Source: Candidatus Pseudobacter hemicellulosilyticus
Lineage (GTDB): Bacteria > Bacteroidota > Bacteroidia > Chitinophagales > Chitinophagaceae
Direction: 5' to 3'
DNA length: 64,000 nucleotides
NCBI GenBank assembly: GCA_029202545.1
Contig: CP119311.1
Location: 5,952,001 to 6,016,000 of the forward strand
The translations under genes and the position numbers were made by a program. The notes beneath the pieces are model-generated. The model was not told the DNA's origin. It saw only the letters and a list, made by a program, of their open reading frames with translations, and made no database searches. Of the stretch, positions 32,671 to 42,099 are shown piece after piece. Within the stretch, counting starts at the first letter, position 1; each line of letters starts with the position of its first letter.

Positions 32671-33634
32671 ACTCTTTTTTGTACTGCTGGCGCTTTGCTG
32701 TAGTGAGCGGCTGCTGGCAGGGGATGACGACCGGGTTGAAAAGACCAAAACTTACAGCAAGGCCTATCCCGTGGGCGACAATGAGAGGATCACGCTGGAG
32801 AATAAATTCGGTGATCTGCAGATCAAACACTGGAATAAGAACGAGGTACAGGTAGATGTGACCATCACTGCCAGGGCCAGTACGGACGACCGCGCCGCCA
32901 AAATACTGGACAACATCAGCATTATTGATGGTAAGAACAGCAGTGGCGTCTTCTTCCGGACCAAGACCGGTGAAAACCAGAACCAGAAATGGAACAAGGG
33001 CGAAAAGCAGGGCTTCCAGATAGATTATATTGTTCACCTGCCGGCACAGAACCCACTCAGCGCCACTAACGAGTTTGGCCCGCTGACCATTGATAACCAT
33101 AGCGGGGAGATCACCCTGGTAAGCAAATTCGGTTCCCTGAGTGCAGGCAAACTGAGCCAGGTGAAAAAGATCTACGTGGAATTTGGCAAAGCCAGTATAA
33201 CCAGCGTCAACAACGGCAATATCAATATCAAGTTCTCTCCCTTCCAGATCAATTACCTGGATGGCTCCGTTGAAGCCCATTTTGAGCATTGCAGCAGCGG
33301 CAAGCTGGGCATCACCAACAACGTGAATGAACTTAACATCAATAACAGCTTTACCCCTCTCCTGCTGGATGTCAGCCAGGACCTCAATGCCAGTTTTGAT
33401 ATCAGCACCAGCTTTGCAGAAGTGAAGAACAAGACCAGTTTCCCCATCAAAAAAGAGGGAGAAGAGAACAAGCGGGGACCGCAATTCGATTTCAGGTATT
33501 CCGGCAAAACGGGCAATGGCCGCACCAACATGAAGATCAAGACCAGCTTTGGAGAAATTACGCTGGGACATAACCTGCCTTTCAACGTGGAAGAGCCCGC
33601 TAAAAAATCAAAGAAAACTACCAGGGATATATAA
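32654..33634 (+). CDS. Exported beta-solenoid-like protein (DUF4097-like)
   Basis: 326 residues with signal peptide (LYKLFFVLLALCCSERLLAG). The mature part is a run of short beta strands in repeats: ITLENKFGDLQIKHWNKNEV, LSATNEFGPLTIDNHSGEIT, LVSKFGSLSAGKLSQV, ending SFGEITLGHNLPF. The repeated (N/S)xFGxLxI pattern suits a right-handed beta solenoid, as in DUF4097/adhesin-like proteins that often end ECF sigma operons. Probably a periplasmic or surface reporter of the stress sensed by this operon (inference); no enzyme motif seen. Confidence 0.75.
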   Translation: MTKLYKLFFVLLALCCSERLLAGDDDRVEKTKTYSKAYPVGDNERITLENKFGDLQIKHWNKNEVQVDVTITARASTDDRAAKILDNISIIDGKNSSGVFFRTKTGENQNQKWNKGEKQGFQIDYIVHLPAQNPLSATNEFGPLTIDNHSGEITLVSKFGSLSAGKLSQVKKIYVEFGKASITSVNNGNINIKFSPFQINYLDGSVEAHFEHCSSGKLGITNNVNELNINNSFTPLLLDVSQDLNASFDISTSFAEVKNKTSFPIKKEGEENKRGPQFDFRYSGKTGNGRTNMKIKTSFGEITLGHNLPFNVEEPAKKSKKTTRDI

Positions 33635-33682
33635 ATTGTTTTTACCCTAAACTTTGCAGTCAGCAGAGTCGAGACTCGCTCG

Positions 33683-33724
33683 GCGGGGCGCCTCAGCAAT
33701 GAGTAACGCCCCGCTTTTGTTTTG
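33683..33724 (+). terminator. Terminator of the second ECF operon
   Basis: GCGGGGCG (33683-33690) pairs with CGCCCCGC (33707-33714), with an inner CTCA/TGAG extension, followed by TTTTGTTTTG. Confidence 0.8.
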
Positions 33725-33807
33725 TCATTGATCCGGCTGAAGTTCTTTCGGTACAATTCTGCCGGCCATACACTTCATAGTACCGGATATTCTATGGCCG
33801 GCATTCT

Positions 33808-36300
33808 TTATCTTTTTCGCTGCTCTACCTCCCTGTTCATTTCCAGCATCTCCACAGGCTGGGAGAAATCATCCAGCAGGTATTTGCAATAATAATCGGC
33901 CATGAGCCAGAAAAAGTATTCGGTCATATCCCCAAAGCCGTGACGCTGGCCGGGCATGATCATAAAATCAAAACGTTTGTTGGCTTTGATCAATGCCTTG
34001 GCCATTCGGATAGTATTGGCAGGATGTACATTGTTGTCCTCATCACCGGTCAGCAGGAATAAATGTCCTTTCAGGTTCTTGGCCAGGGTAGTATTCTTTT
34101 CAATATCGTATACAAAACTGGTATCGCCTTTCTCGCTGATCTCTTCTTTCACCCCATGGTGCTTTTCACTCCACCAGCGGTTGTAGATCTGGTTCTCATG
34201 ATTGCCGGCGCTGCTGACAGCCACTTTGAAGAAATCAGGATATACCAGCATGGCGGCCGTGCTCATGAAACCGCCACCACTATGCCCGTGGATGCCTACG
34301 CGATTGATATCAATATAGGAATACCTGTCCGCCAGTTGCTCAATAGCTGCTTTCTTATCCGCCAGTCCATAATCCCGCAGGTTGCCATAGCCGTAGTTAT
34401 GGTACCATTTGGAGCGGCCGGGGTGACCGCCCCTGTTGCCGATAGTGACTACAATAAAGCCCAATTGCGCCAGCCGGTCGATCCGGTCCATACTACGTCC
34501 CCAGGACTTATTGACCGCTTCAGTCTGCGGGCCGGGATACACGTAGGTAATGATGGGATATTTCCGGGTAGAATCAAAATCGAAGGGTTTGTACAGGACG
34601 CCGTAGAGATCTGTGATGCCGTCATCCGCTTTCACCTGGAAGGGCTGTGGGTATTTATAGCCTGCGGCAAAAAGCAGGTGCAGGTCCGCCGTTTCCAGGT
34701 CCAGCAGCTTCTTCCCGTTACGATCCACCAGGGTGGACTGCGGGCCGGCATTCACACGGGAAGCATTGTTCACGAAATAACGCTGGTTATCGTTGAGCGA
34801 CAGCTGGTGGTCAAAATTACCGGCATTCAGCAGGGTCAGGCCGGAGCCGTCCAGGCTCACACGGTACAGGTGCTGGTAATAAGGGTCTTCACCGGCTTCA
34901 CGGGCATTGGCAGTAAAGAACAGGCTGCGGGTAGCAGCGTCCAGGCCCAGCACTTCTTCACAATGGAAGGCGCCGCTGGTGATGGCGTTCTTCAGGTTGC
35001 CCTGCTCGTCATACAGGTAAAAATGTCCCCAGCCGGTACGTTCACTCCATTGCACCAGTTCCTTCCCTTCATTCACCAGGGACGGCGGGCGGGTTTCCAC
35101 ATAAGTGTTCAGCTCTTCGCGGATCAGCATTTTCACCGTGTAGCTGGCCAGGTCCAGCTGGCAGAGCTCTACTTTTTTCAGGTCGCGACTGGTACGCGAG
35201 AAATAGAATTTATTATTGCCGCCCAGCCAGTAGCCGGGATTGTAATCGTCATCACGGTTCTTCTGCAAGCCGGGCGTACGCCAGACATTCAGTTCCTGGT
35301 CCTTGAACTGCTGCACAGGGATCACTTTCTGTGTCTTTGCTTCAAAGTTGAAGACCACCAGCTCATCTACCGGCGCTTCGGCCTCACCGGGCATCTGGTA
35401 TTTGTAGGTTTCCAGGGCGGGACGGGGATCTTCCGTATAATGGATCACCCAGAGATCTTTGACCTTACGCTCGTCCGTACGTATCAGGGCAAAATGCCTG
35501 GAGTCCGGCGACCAGTACGGATAACAGGGTTTGCGTTTCTTTTTGTTCTTCTCCTGTTCTACATTGGTCTCATTATAATTATCGCCGTAGGCAAAATCTT
35601 CTACGCCGTCAGTGGTGAGCTGGTGCTCCACAATGGTACTGTCATCCTCATTCAGCAGCGCCTTCCGGTAGTTGGCGCTGTCCATCCAGTAGAGGTTATG
35701 GTTACGGGAGAACAGCACATGCCTTTTGTCCGGGGAGATGGCGGCCCAGCCGGGACGGGGCTTGCGTTTTTCCTGGTCTTTCAGCTCCAGCAGCTTACCG
35801 GTGAGCAGGTTGTATTCAAAATAAAAGATGCGGTTCTCTTTTTCGGGCGCTTTGGCTTTGGCCGTAGAATCTTTTTTGGTGCTGGTATCTTTCTTCAGCA
35901 CTTCTTCCGTGCTTTTTACTTCAAAGCGGAAGCTGTTCTCGTCTTCGGTGAAGCGGATCTCTTCAATGGGCAGGTGCTGGGCGTCAAAGGGATCTTTGAC
36001 CAGCAGCGTGATATCCGCCGCCATTTTTGCATTGTTGAACAGGGCTTGTCTGCTTTTTTTAGCGGGGTCTACTATCCACCATTTCTTTCCTTCACTGGTT
36101 TCATAGACATACCAGAAGCGATCAGACTTTTTCAGCCAATGGGGCTGCACACTGGTGCTGAAGACCAGCTTTTCTATTTTTTTGGGAGCAAAGCGGGCGG
36201 CCAGCGGGTAATTACCCCTGGCGGCAGGTACAGATGGCTGTTGTGCCAACAGCATGGCGCTCACGCAAAGCTGCGTAAGCAACAGTAAGGTCCTTTTCAT
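33808..36300 (-). CDS. S9 family prolyl oligopeptidase, dipeptidyl-peptidase IV type
   Basis: An 830-residue exported serine peptidase. Signal peptide (LLLLTQLCVSAMLLAQ), beta-propeller to about residue 540 (repeated WSPDSRHFALIRT-like blades), then an alpha/beta-hydrolase domain with the nucleophile in GIHGHSGGGFMSTAAML, the aspartate in TGDEDNNVHPANT and the histidine in MPGQRHGFGDM. It would release short peptides from larger ones in the periplasm. It stands alone between the ECF terminator and pyrF; 36301-36450 shows only a short direct repeat (GGAAGGATAAGG / GGAAAGGATAAGG). Confidence 0.92.
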   Translation of the reverse strand: MKRTLLLLTQLCVSAMLLAQQPSVPAARGNYPLAARFAPKKIEKLVFSTSVQPHWLKKSDRFWYVYETSEGKKWWIVDPAKKSRQALFNNAKMAADITLLVKDPFDAQHLPIEEIRFTEDENSFRFEVKSTEEVLKKDTSTKKDSTAKAKAPEKENRIFYFEYNLLTGKLLELKDQEKRKPRPGWAAISPDKRHVLFSRNHNLYWMDSANYRKALLNEDDSTIVEHQLTTDGVEDFAYGDNYNETNVEQEKNKKKRKPCYPYWSPDSRHFALIRTDERKVKDLWVIHYTEDPRPALETYKYQMPGEAEAPVDELVVFNFEAKTQKVIPVQQFKDQELNVWRTPGLQKNRDDDYNPGYWLGGNNKFYFSRTSRDLKKVELCQLDLASYTVKMLIREELNTYVETRPPSLVNEGKELVQWSERTGWGHFYLYDEQGNLKNAITSGAFHCEEVLGLDAATRSLFFTANAREAGEDPYYQHLYRVSLDGSGLTLLNAGNFDHQLSLNDNQRYFVNNASRVNAGPQSTLVDRNGKKLLDLETADLHLLFAAGYKYPQPFQVKADDGITDLYGVLYKPFDFDSTRKYPIITYVYPGPQTEAVNKSWGRSMDRIDRLAQLGFIVVTIGNRGGHPGRSKWYHNYGYGNLRDYGLADKKAAIEQLADRYSYIDINRVGIHGHSGGGFMSTAAMLVYPDFFKVAVSSAGNHENQIYNRWWSEKHHGVKEEISEKGDTSFVYDIEKNTTLAKNLKGHLFLLTGDEDNNVHPANTIRMAKALIKANKRFDFMIMPGQRHGFGDMTEYFFWLMADYYCKYLLDDFSQPVEMLEMNREVEQRKR

Positions 36301-36450
36301 TGCAGAAAGTTTAGGGATCCTGAGTCGTTAAGTAATAAACAGGTTGGCCTGGTAAGCCGGTTCGGATAAGGAAGGATAAGGTTTGAGGACCCGCCGGTTC
36401 AGCAGGGTCAGGAAAGGATAAGGCTGGTGGCTGTCAATAGTTGGGCGCCT

Positions 36451-37251
36451 TTACAGGTACCCCGCCATTTCAAGCTGGTATTGTTGCGCGGCTTCGCCGG
36501 CTTTTTCGGCAAAGTCTTCTTCAACGGAGGCATAGATCACGGCGCGACTGGCATTGACCAGCAGGCCCACATCTTTGTTCATGGCCTTCCTGGAGATCTC
36601 TTCCAGGCTGCCGCCCTGGGCGCCTACACCGGGCACCAGGTAGAAATGATCAGGCGTCAGCTCGCGGATGCGGGTAAAAGCATCGGCCTGGGTAGCGCCT
36701 ACCACGTACATCAGGTTGCCGGGATCGCCCCATTGTGCAGCAGTGGTCAGCACTTTTTCATAGAGCAGGCCGTCACCTGCCGGCTGCAGCTCAAAATCAG
36801 CAGCGCCGGGGTTGGAGGTAAGGCCCAGCAGGATGGTCCATTTACCGCTGTATTCCAGGAAAGGCTTTACACTATCAGCCCCCATATAAGGCGCCACGGT
36901 AATGGCGTCAAAATCGAGGGTCTCAAAAAAAGCCCTTGCGTATTGGGTAGACGTATTGCCGATATCGCCGCGTTTGGCGTCCGCAATGGTGAAATGTGTT
37001 TTGGGGATATAGTCAACGGTGCGCTCCATAGCTTCCCAGCCGGGAATGCCCAGGGCTTCGTAAAAAGCAGTATTGAGCTTGTAGCTGACGCAGTAGGGAG
37101 CCGTAGCGTCAATGATGGCTTTGTTGAAAGCGAAGATAGGATCCGGCTCCGATAACAGGTGCCGGGGGATCTTAGTGAGGTCCGTGTCCAGGCCCACACA
37201 AAGATAGGATTGCCTGATCCGGATCTGTTCAATCAATTCTTGTCTTGTCAT
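36451..37251 (-). CDS. pyrF: Orotidine 5'-phosphate decarboxylase, type 2
   Basis: Last step of UMP synthesis. 266 residues, the longer type 2 subfamily: LCVGLDTDLTKIP at the N-terminus, active-site KxxxK-like DAKRGDIGNTSTQYA and FDAITVAPYMGADSV, phosphate loop VVGATQADAF and LVPGVGAQGG. The ATG at 37251 is chosen because it begins the family sequence MTRQELIEQIRIRQS; longer frames run into promoter DNA (TATCTTCG ends five bases before it). It is 159 bp after kmo on the same strand, probably a separate transcript. Confidence 0.94.
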   Translation of the reverse strand: MTRQELIEQIRIRQSYLCVGLDTDLTKIPRHLLSEPDPIFAFNKAIIDATAPYCVSYKLNTAFYEALGIPGWEAMERTVDYIPKTHFTIADAKRGDIGNTSTQYARAFFETLDFDAITVAPYMGADSVKPFLEYSGKWTILLGLTSNPGAADFELQPAGDGLLYEKVLTTAAQWGDPGNLMYVVGATQADAFTRIRELTPDHFYLVPGVGAQGGSLEEISRKAMNKDVGLLVNASRAVIYASVEEDFAEKAGEAAQQYQLEMAGYL

Positions 37252-37410
37252 GGGCGCGAAGATACAATTTGGCGAATAATAGCCAACCCCTTTAGGTGGG
37301 CCCTGTTTTAAGCGGTCCTGCAAAAGCAGGTGTGGAGGCTTTCCCCCGTTGCCGGCGGTTAGCGGCAGCCGGAAATACCTCAAACGAACCTCGCCCCAAC
37401 AATAACAGTA

Positions 37411-38763
37411 TCAGCTTTTCAGGGCCTGCAGCCGGCCGATGATCTCCTCCAGCAAGGCCTCGTCCTGCCAGCTGGTTTCAATCCCCGGCCGGTCCATCAC
37501 CTGCTGCATGACCTGTTCCTGGCGCTGGCCATTGGTCAGGGCCTCGGAATAGCGGAGCTGCGGGCTGAAAGTCACCAGGGAATAGGCCGGGACCCACTGA
37601 TCCGGGTATTTCTCGTGCAGCTTTGCCTCTATTTTCTTCTGGAGCTGGAAGCGGGGATCCGCTACGCGGTCGCGCATTTCAATAAAATTATTCAGGGCCA
37701 GGTCGGCAATGGCGTCAGCATCAGGCTTACGCAGCAGCTGGTACTCGTCCAGGATGCCTTCCCAGTTATCGCCGTAATGTTCTACCAGCTCATCCAGTAC
37801 CCGGCAGTCCTCAAACCCGCAGTTCATGCCCTGGCCAAAGAAAGGCACCACGGCATGGGCGGCATCACCGATCAGTGCAAAGCGATCCTTCCTGGTCCAG
37901 GGATGGCATTTGACCGTGACCAGGGAGCTGGTAGGATTATGGAAGAAATCATGTACATAATCCGGCATCAGCGCAATAGCATCCGGGAAGGTCTTTTCAA
38001 AGAAAGCACGGACCTTATCCTCGCTGTCCAGGTGCGAGAAGGATTGTGGTCCTTCAAAGGGGAAGAAAAGCGTACCTGTAAAGGACCCATCCGGGTTGGG
38101 CAGGGCAATGAGCATAAAATCCTTCCTGGGCCAGATATGCAGGGCATTGGGCTCCATGGCAAACTGGCCGCCGGGCAATGCCGGAATGCTCAGTTCCTTG
38201 TAGCCGCAGTCAATATAGGATTGCTGGTAGTTGAAGCGGTCATAGTGCAGCTGGTGTTGCAGGCGGGCGGCAGAGAAAGCGCCATCAGAACCGAAAATAA
38301 TATCCGATGTTACTTTTACTTCCTTGCCGGCATGCTCAAAATGCACGGTATTGCTGTCCCAGTCAATGCCGGTGCATTTATGACTGAAATGGATGGTCAC
38401 GCCTTTTTCTTCGGCCAGGTCCATCAGTCTTTTATTCAGGGTCCCGCGGGACACGGAATTGATATACTGTCCTGTACTGCCGTAGGGCTGGAAGCCGGTG
38501 CCGCCATCTGGCAGGTGCAGGAAGCGGCCATGCATGGGGATGGAGATGGCTTTGATAGCATCGGCCAGTCCCACTTTCTCCAGGGCCAGCAGGCCGCGGT
38601 CACTCAGCGCCAGGTTGATACTGCGACCGGCCACTACCTGTTCGCGGCGCATATCCGGTCTGCGTTCAAACAATTGCACGGTATGCCCGCGCCGGGCGAG
38701 GTAGATGGATAGCAGGGACCCTACCAGGCCTGCTCCTACAATGGTGATTTGCTTTTGTTGCAT
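37411..38763 (-). CDS. kmo: Kynurenine 3-monooxygenase
   Basis: FAD and NADPH-dependent hydroxylation of kynurenine to 3-hydroxykynurenine. 450 residues; FAD site at the N-terminus (ITIVGAGLVGSLLSIYLARR), the Arg-containing QVVAGRSINLALSDRGLLAL of the substrate pocket, IIFGSDGAFSAARLQ and the flavin-ribityl motif LIGDAAHAVVPFFGQGMN. The C-terminus lacks the membrane anchor of eukaryotic enzymes. Last gene of the kynurenine group on the minus strand, 26 bp after kynU. Confidence 0.94.
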   Translation of the reverse strand: MQQKQITIVGAGLVGSLLSIYLARRGHTVQLFERRPDMRREQVVAGRSINLALSDRGLLALEKVGLADAIKAISIPMHGRFLHLPDGGTGFQPYGSTGQYINSVSRGTLNKRLMDLAEEKGVTIHFSHKCTGIDWDSNTVHFEHAGKEVKVTSDIIFGSDGAFSAARLQHQLHYDRFNYQQSYIDCGYKELSIPALPGGQFAMEPNALHIWPRKDFMLIALPNPDGSFTGTLFFPFEGPQSFSHLDSEDKVRAFFEKTFPDAIALMPDYVHDFFHNPTSSLVTVKCHPWTRKDRFALIGDAAHAVVPFFGQGMNCGFEDCRVLDELVEHYGDNWEGILDEYQLLRKPDADAIADLALNNFIEMRDRVADPRFQLQKKIEAKLHEKYPDQWVPAYSLVTFSPQLRYSEALTNGQRQEQVMQQVMDRPGIETSWQDEALLEEIIGRLQALKS

Positions 38764-38789
38764 AAGCTATAGTCAGCAGATAATTTTAG

Positions 38790-40070
38790 TTATGGAGTAG
38801 CCAGTACATCCTGGATGATCTGTCCAAAGGTCCATACATCCAGGTAAGTATTATACAGGGGTACGGGTGCAATACGGATCACATTGGGCTCGCGCCAGTC
38901 CGCAATAACACCCTGTTGCATCAGCGTGTTGAACACTTCTTTACCGCGGTGTTTCATCAGCATGGACACCTGGCAGCCGCGGGCTTTATTGTCCGTGGGC
39001 GTGATCACTTCAATAAGCGGCTGGTCATGCTGGCGGTTGATCTCGTTCAGCACATAGTGCAGGTAACCGGAAAGTTGCAGGCCCTTGCTGATCAGCTGGT
39101 CCATACCGGCCTCGGCAAAAATATCCAGGGCGGCTTTATGGGCGGCCATGGAGAGTACCGGGGCATTACTGAGCTGCCAGCCTTCTGCAGTAGGAATGGG
39201 GTCGAACCGGGGTTCCATGAGAAAGCGGGTTTCTTTCTTTTGTCCCCACCAGCCGGCGAAGCGATGGAGTTCCTTACTGGCGATATGCCGCTGGTGAATG
39301 AACACGCCAGAGACACCGCCGGGGCCTGAGTTCATATACTTGTAACTGCACCAGCAGGCAAAGTCCACCTGCCAGTCGTGCAAGGCTAAACGGATATTGC
39401 CTGCTGCATGGGCCAGGTCAAACCCGGCCAGGGCGCCCGCTTCATGCGCAGCGGCAGTGATGGCGGCCATATCAAATACTTCACCGCTATAGTAGTTCAC
39501 GCCGCCGATCATGACCAGCGCCAGGGAGTCCTTATGCTGCCGGATCTGTTCCAGCACATCTTCCGTACGGACACAGTGTTCCCCCTCCCTTGGTCTCAGT
39601 TCAATCAATGCGGCTTCGGGTGTATAGCCATGGAACTGCACCTGGGATTGCAGCGCATACTGGTCTGATGGAAAGGCCTTGGCCTCACACAAAATTTTAT
39701 AACGCTTACCGGCGGGCCGGTAAAAGCTCACCATCAGCAGGTGAAGGTTTACGGTCAGCTGGTTCATCACCACCACTTCTTCCGGCAGAGCGCCAACAAT
39801 AGGCGCCAGCAGGGCGGGGAACAACTCATGATAGGAGAACCAGGGATTCTTTGCATGGAAATGGCCTTCTACGCCGTACTGCGCCCAGTCGTTCAGCTCC
39901 TGCTGCACATAGGCGGCCGTAGACCTGGGTTGCAGGCCCAGGGAGTTTCCGGTAAAATAGATACTCTCTTTCCCGTTCACGGGCGGAATATGGAAACGCT
40001 GGCGAAAATCCTTCAGTGGGTCCAGGCTATCGGCCATAAGGGCAAATTCGGTTGTATTCTGGTACTGCAT
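38790..40070 (-). CDS. kynU: Kynureninase
   Basis: PLP-dependent cleavage of 3-hydroxykynurenine to 3-hydroxyanthranilate and alanine. 426 residues from ATG 40070. Family landmarks: FTGNSLGLQPRS near the start, FHAKNPWFSYHE, the aspartate in AGFDLAHAAGNI, the PLP lysine in CWCSYKYMNSGPGG and the Trp-rich FAGWWGQKKETRF. It starts 7 bp after the RidA gene and is followed closely by kmo, so the three are one transcript. Confidence 0.95.
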   Translation of the reverse strand: MQYQNTTEFALMADSLDPLKDFRQRFHIPPVNGKESIYFTGNSLGLQPRSTAAYVQQELNDWAQYGVEGHFHAKNPWFSYHELFPALLAPIVGALPEEVVVMNQLTVNLHLLMVSFYRPAGKRYKILCEAKAFPSDQYALQSQVQFHGYTPEAALIELRPREGEHCVRTEDVLEQIRQHKDSLALVMIGGVNYYSGEVFDMAAITAAAHEAGALAGFDLAHAAGNIRLALHDWQVDFACWCSYKYMNSGPGGVSGVFIHQRHIASKELHRFAGWWGQKKETRFLMEPRFDPIPTAEGWQLSNAPVLSMAAHKAALDIFAEAGMDQLISKGLQLSGYLHYVLNEINRQHDQPLIEVITPTDNKARGCQVSMLMKHRGKEVFNTLMQQGVIADWREPNVIRIAPVPLYNTYLDVWTFGQIIQDVLATP

Positions 40071-40077
40071 AGTTGGC

Positions 40078-40503
40078 TCAATCAATAGTTGCTATCACTT
40101 TTAATTCAATGGCAATAGGGGTTGGCAGGCTGCTGATCTCCACAGTGGTCCTGCAGGCCTGCACATTGGCGAAGTACTCGCCATATATTTTATTGTAAAC
40201 AGGAAAATCCTTTTTCATATTGGTGAGAAAGACCGTTACATCCACCATTTTGTCCCAGCTGCTGCCGGCCGCTTCCAGCACGGCTTTCACGTTGGCGAAG
40301 ACCGCGTGGGTCTCTGCAGCTATATCGTATTGGGCAATACTGCCATCCGGGTTCAGCAGGAGGCCGGGGATGGAATTGTCTTTGGCGTTGCGGGGGCCAA
40401 TACCGGACAAAAAGAGCAGGTTGCCCACCCGGCGCGCATGGGGATAAGCGCCCAGTGGTGTGGCCGCGGAGGCAGTATGGATGATCTTTTCGTTATCGCT
40501 CAT
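40078..40503 (-). CDS. RidA-family deaminase, probable 2-aminomuconate deaminase
   Basis: 141 residues from ATG 40503 (MSDNEKIIHTASAATPLGAY), a trimeric RidA/YjgF fold. Signature residues include FLSGIGPRN, the arginine in FANVQACRTTVEISSLPTP and the final glutamate in IAIELKVIATID. General RidA proteins deaminate 2-aminoacrylate, but in kynurenine clusters a RidA relative (AmnD/NbaF) deaminates 2-aminomuconate to 4-oxalocrotonate. Its place between the aldehyde dehydrogenase and kynU genes supports the latter (context inference). Confidence 0.88.
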   Translation of the reverse strand: MSDNEKIIHTASAATPLGAYPHARRVGNLLFLSGIGPRNAKDNSIPGLLLNPDGSIAQYDIAAETHAVFANVKAVLEAAGSSWDKMVDVTVFLTNMKKDFPVYNKIYGEYFANVQACRTTVEISSLPTPIAIELKVIATID

Positions 40504-40619
40504 TATTCGGTTATTTAACACTGTTATCGAACATTCAGAAAGAACGTTAAAAAAAAGGGTACCAGCTTTTGAAATTAGTCATGTGTTATTGGCAGAAAAA
40601 AATTGTACAGCATGGATCC

Positions 40620-42077
40620 TTACAATTGCAGGCATACATTCTTCGGCTCCGTAAAAAAGCGCAGGGCCTCCCATCCGCCTTCACGCCCTACCCCGCTGTT
40701 CTTCATCCCACCAAAAGGCGTACGCAGATCACGCAGCAGCCAGCAGTTGACCCAGATAATGCCTGATTGGACCTGTGCAGCAAGCCTGTTGGCTCGTCCA
40801 ATATCCTGGGTCCAGATAGTAGCGGCCAGCCCATATTGCGAGGCATTGGCCAGTTGCAGGGCTTCCCCTTCCGTGCTAAAAGATTGCAGGGTCACTACCG
40901 GTCCGAAGATCTCCTCCTGGTTGGTCTGGCTATCCGGCCCCGGTCCTTCTATTACTGTGGGCGCAATGAACCAGCCGCCGGCACAGCGGCCTTCGGGCTG
41001 CAGGGCATGACCGCCGGTAAGGACAGTACCTCCCTCCTGCTTAGCCGTTTCAATACAGCGCATCACTTTATCAAAATGGACCTTACTCACAATAGCGCCT
41101 TGTCTGGAGCTGCTGTCCAGCGGATCGCCAACCGTCAGCTGGCGGGTCTTTTCTGTAAATTCCTTTTTGAAACGTTCATAGATACTGGCTTCCACCAGGA
41201 TGCGGCTGCCGCAGAGACAGATCTGTCCCTGGTTGGCAAAAGAAGATTGCACCGTAGTGGCCATCATCTTTTCCCAGTCGCAATCCGCAAATATGATATT
41301 GGGGTTCTTACCACCCAGTTCCAGGGATAATTTTTTAAACAAGGGTGCTGCTACGGCTGCTATCTGCGCCCCTGCACGGGTGCTGCCGGTAAAGGAAATG
41401 GCTTTGATAGCAGGATGGGCAACAATAGCTGCGCCCGTATTGGCGCCGCTGCCATGCAGGATATTGAGTACTCCATCGGGCAGACCGGCCGCTTTGGCAA
41501 TATGTGCCAGCAGGTAAGCGGTTACGGGCGTTACCTCGGAAGGTTTGGCCACTACGCAGTTACCGGCAGCCAGGGCCGGCGCTATTTTCCAGGTAAAAAG
41601 GTAAAGCGGCAGGTTCCAGGGGGAGATGCAGCCTACCACGCCAACAGGCTGGCGCAGCGTATAGTTGATAGCCTTGTCCTCCATCTGGTGGCTCTCGGCT
41701 GAAAAATGCATGATACCGGTAGCGAAGAACCGAAAATTGGAAGAAGCGCGCGGGATATCCACTTTCTTACTCAGCCAGAGTGGTTTGCCATTGTCGTTGG
41801 TTTCCGCCAGCGCCAGGGTGTCCAGCTGTTCGTCAATGAGGGAAGCGATCCGGTTGAGGATAGCGAAACGGGTTTCCAGCGGCGTGACCGACCAGGCCGG
41901 GAAAGCCTGCTGAGCGGCGGCTACGGCAGCGGCCACATCGGCCTCATCGCTGTCAGGGAGCTTGCCGGAGACAGCGCCGGTAGCGGGATTATAGTTATCT
42001 ATATAACGGCCACCCACCGGTGGAACAAAGCGGCCGCCGATAAAATTCTCCAGTTGAAAGGGTGTATCGGGCTGCAT
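40620..42077 (-). CDS. Aldehyde dehydrogenase, probable 2-aminomuconate 6-semialdehyde dehydrogenase
   Basis: 485 residues from ATG 42077. NAD-dependent ALDH fold: ISPWNLPLYLFTWKIAPALA, cofactor loop SFTGSTRAGAQI, catalytic Glu in LSLELGGKNPNI and Cys in FANQGQICLCGSRIL, ending in FGGMKNSGVGREGG. The subfamily resembles the 2-hydroxymuconic/aminomuconic semialdehyde dehydrogenases, which oxidise the product of ACMSD. ACMSD is encoded 1.5 kb away on the other strand, so the role fits. 22 bp after the SDR gene. Confidence 0.9.
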   Translation of the reverse strand: MQPDTPFQLENFIGGRFVPPVGGRYIDNYNPATGAVSGKLPDSDEADVAAAVAAAQQAFPAWSVTPLETRFAILNRIASLIDEQLDTLALAETNDNGKPLWLSKKVDIPRASSNFRFFATGIMHFSAESHQMEDKAINYTLRQPVGVVGCISPWNLPLYLFTWKIAPALAAGNCVVAKPSEVTPVTAYLLAHIAKAAGLPDGVLNILHGSGANTGAAIVAHPAIKAISFTGSTRAGAQIAAVAAPLFKKLSLELGGKNPNIIFADCDWEKMMATTVQSSFANQGQICLCGSRILVEASIYERFKKEFTEKTRQLTVGDPLDSSSRQGAIVSKVHFDKVMRCIETAKQEGGTVLTGGHALQPEGRCAGGWFIAPTVIEGPGPDSQTNQEEIFGPVVTLQSFSTEGEALQLANASQYGLAATIWTQDIGRANRLAAQVQSGIIWVNCWLLRDLRTPFGGMKNSGVGREGGWEALRFFTEPKNVCLQL

Positions 42078-42099
42078 ACGTTTTGGTTTTGTTAGTTCC

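Noticed and set aside
34063..36288. Open plus-strand frame of 741 codons across the S9 peptidase gene
   Set aside because: It is the antisense shadow of a complete, signal-peptide-bearing S9 peptidase with intact Ser, Asp and His motifs; its own translation has no recognisable domain.
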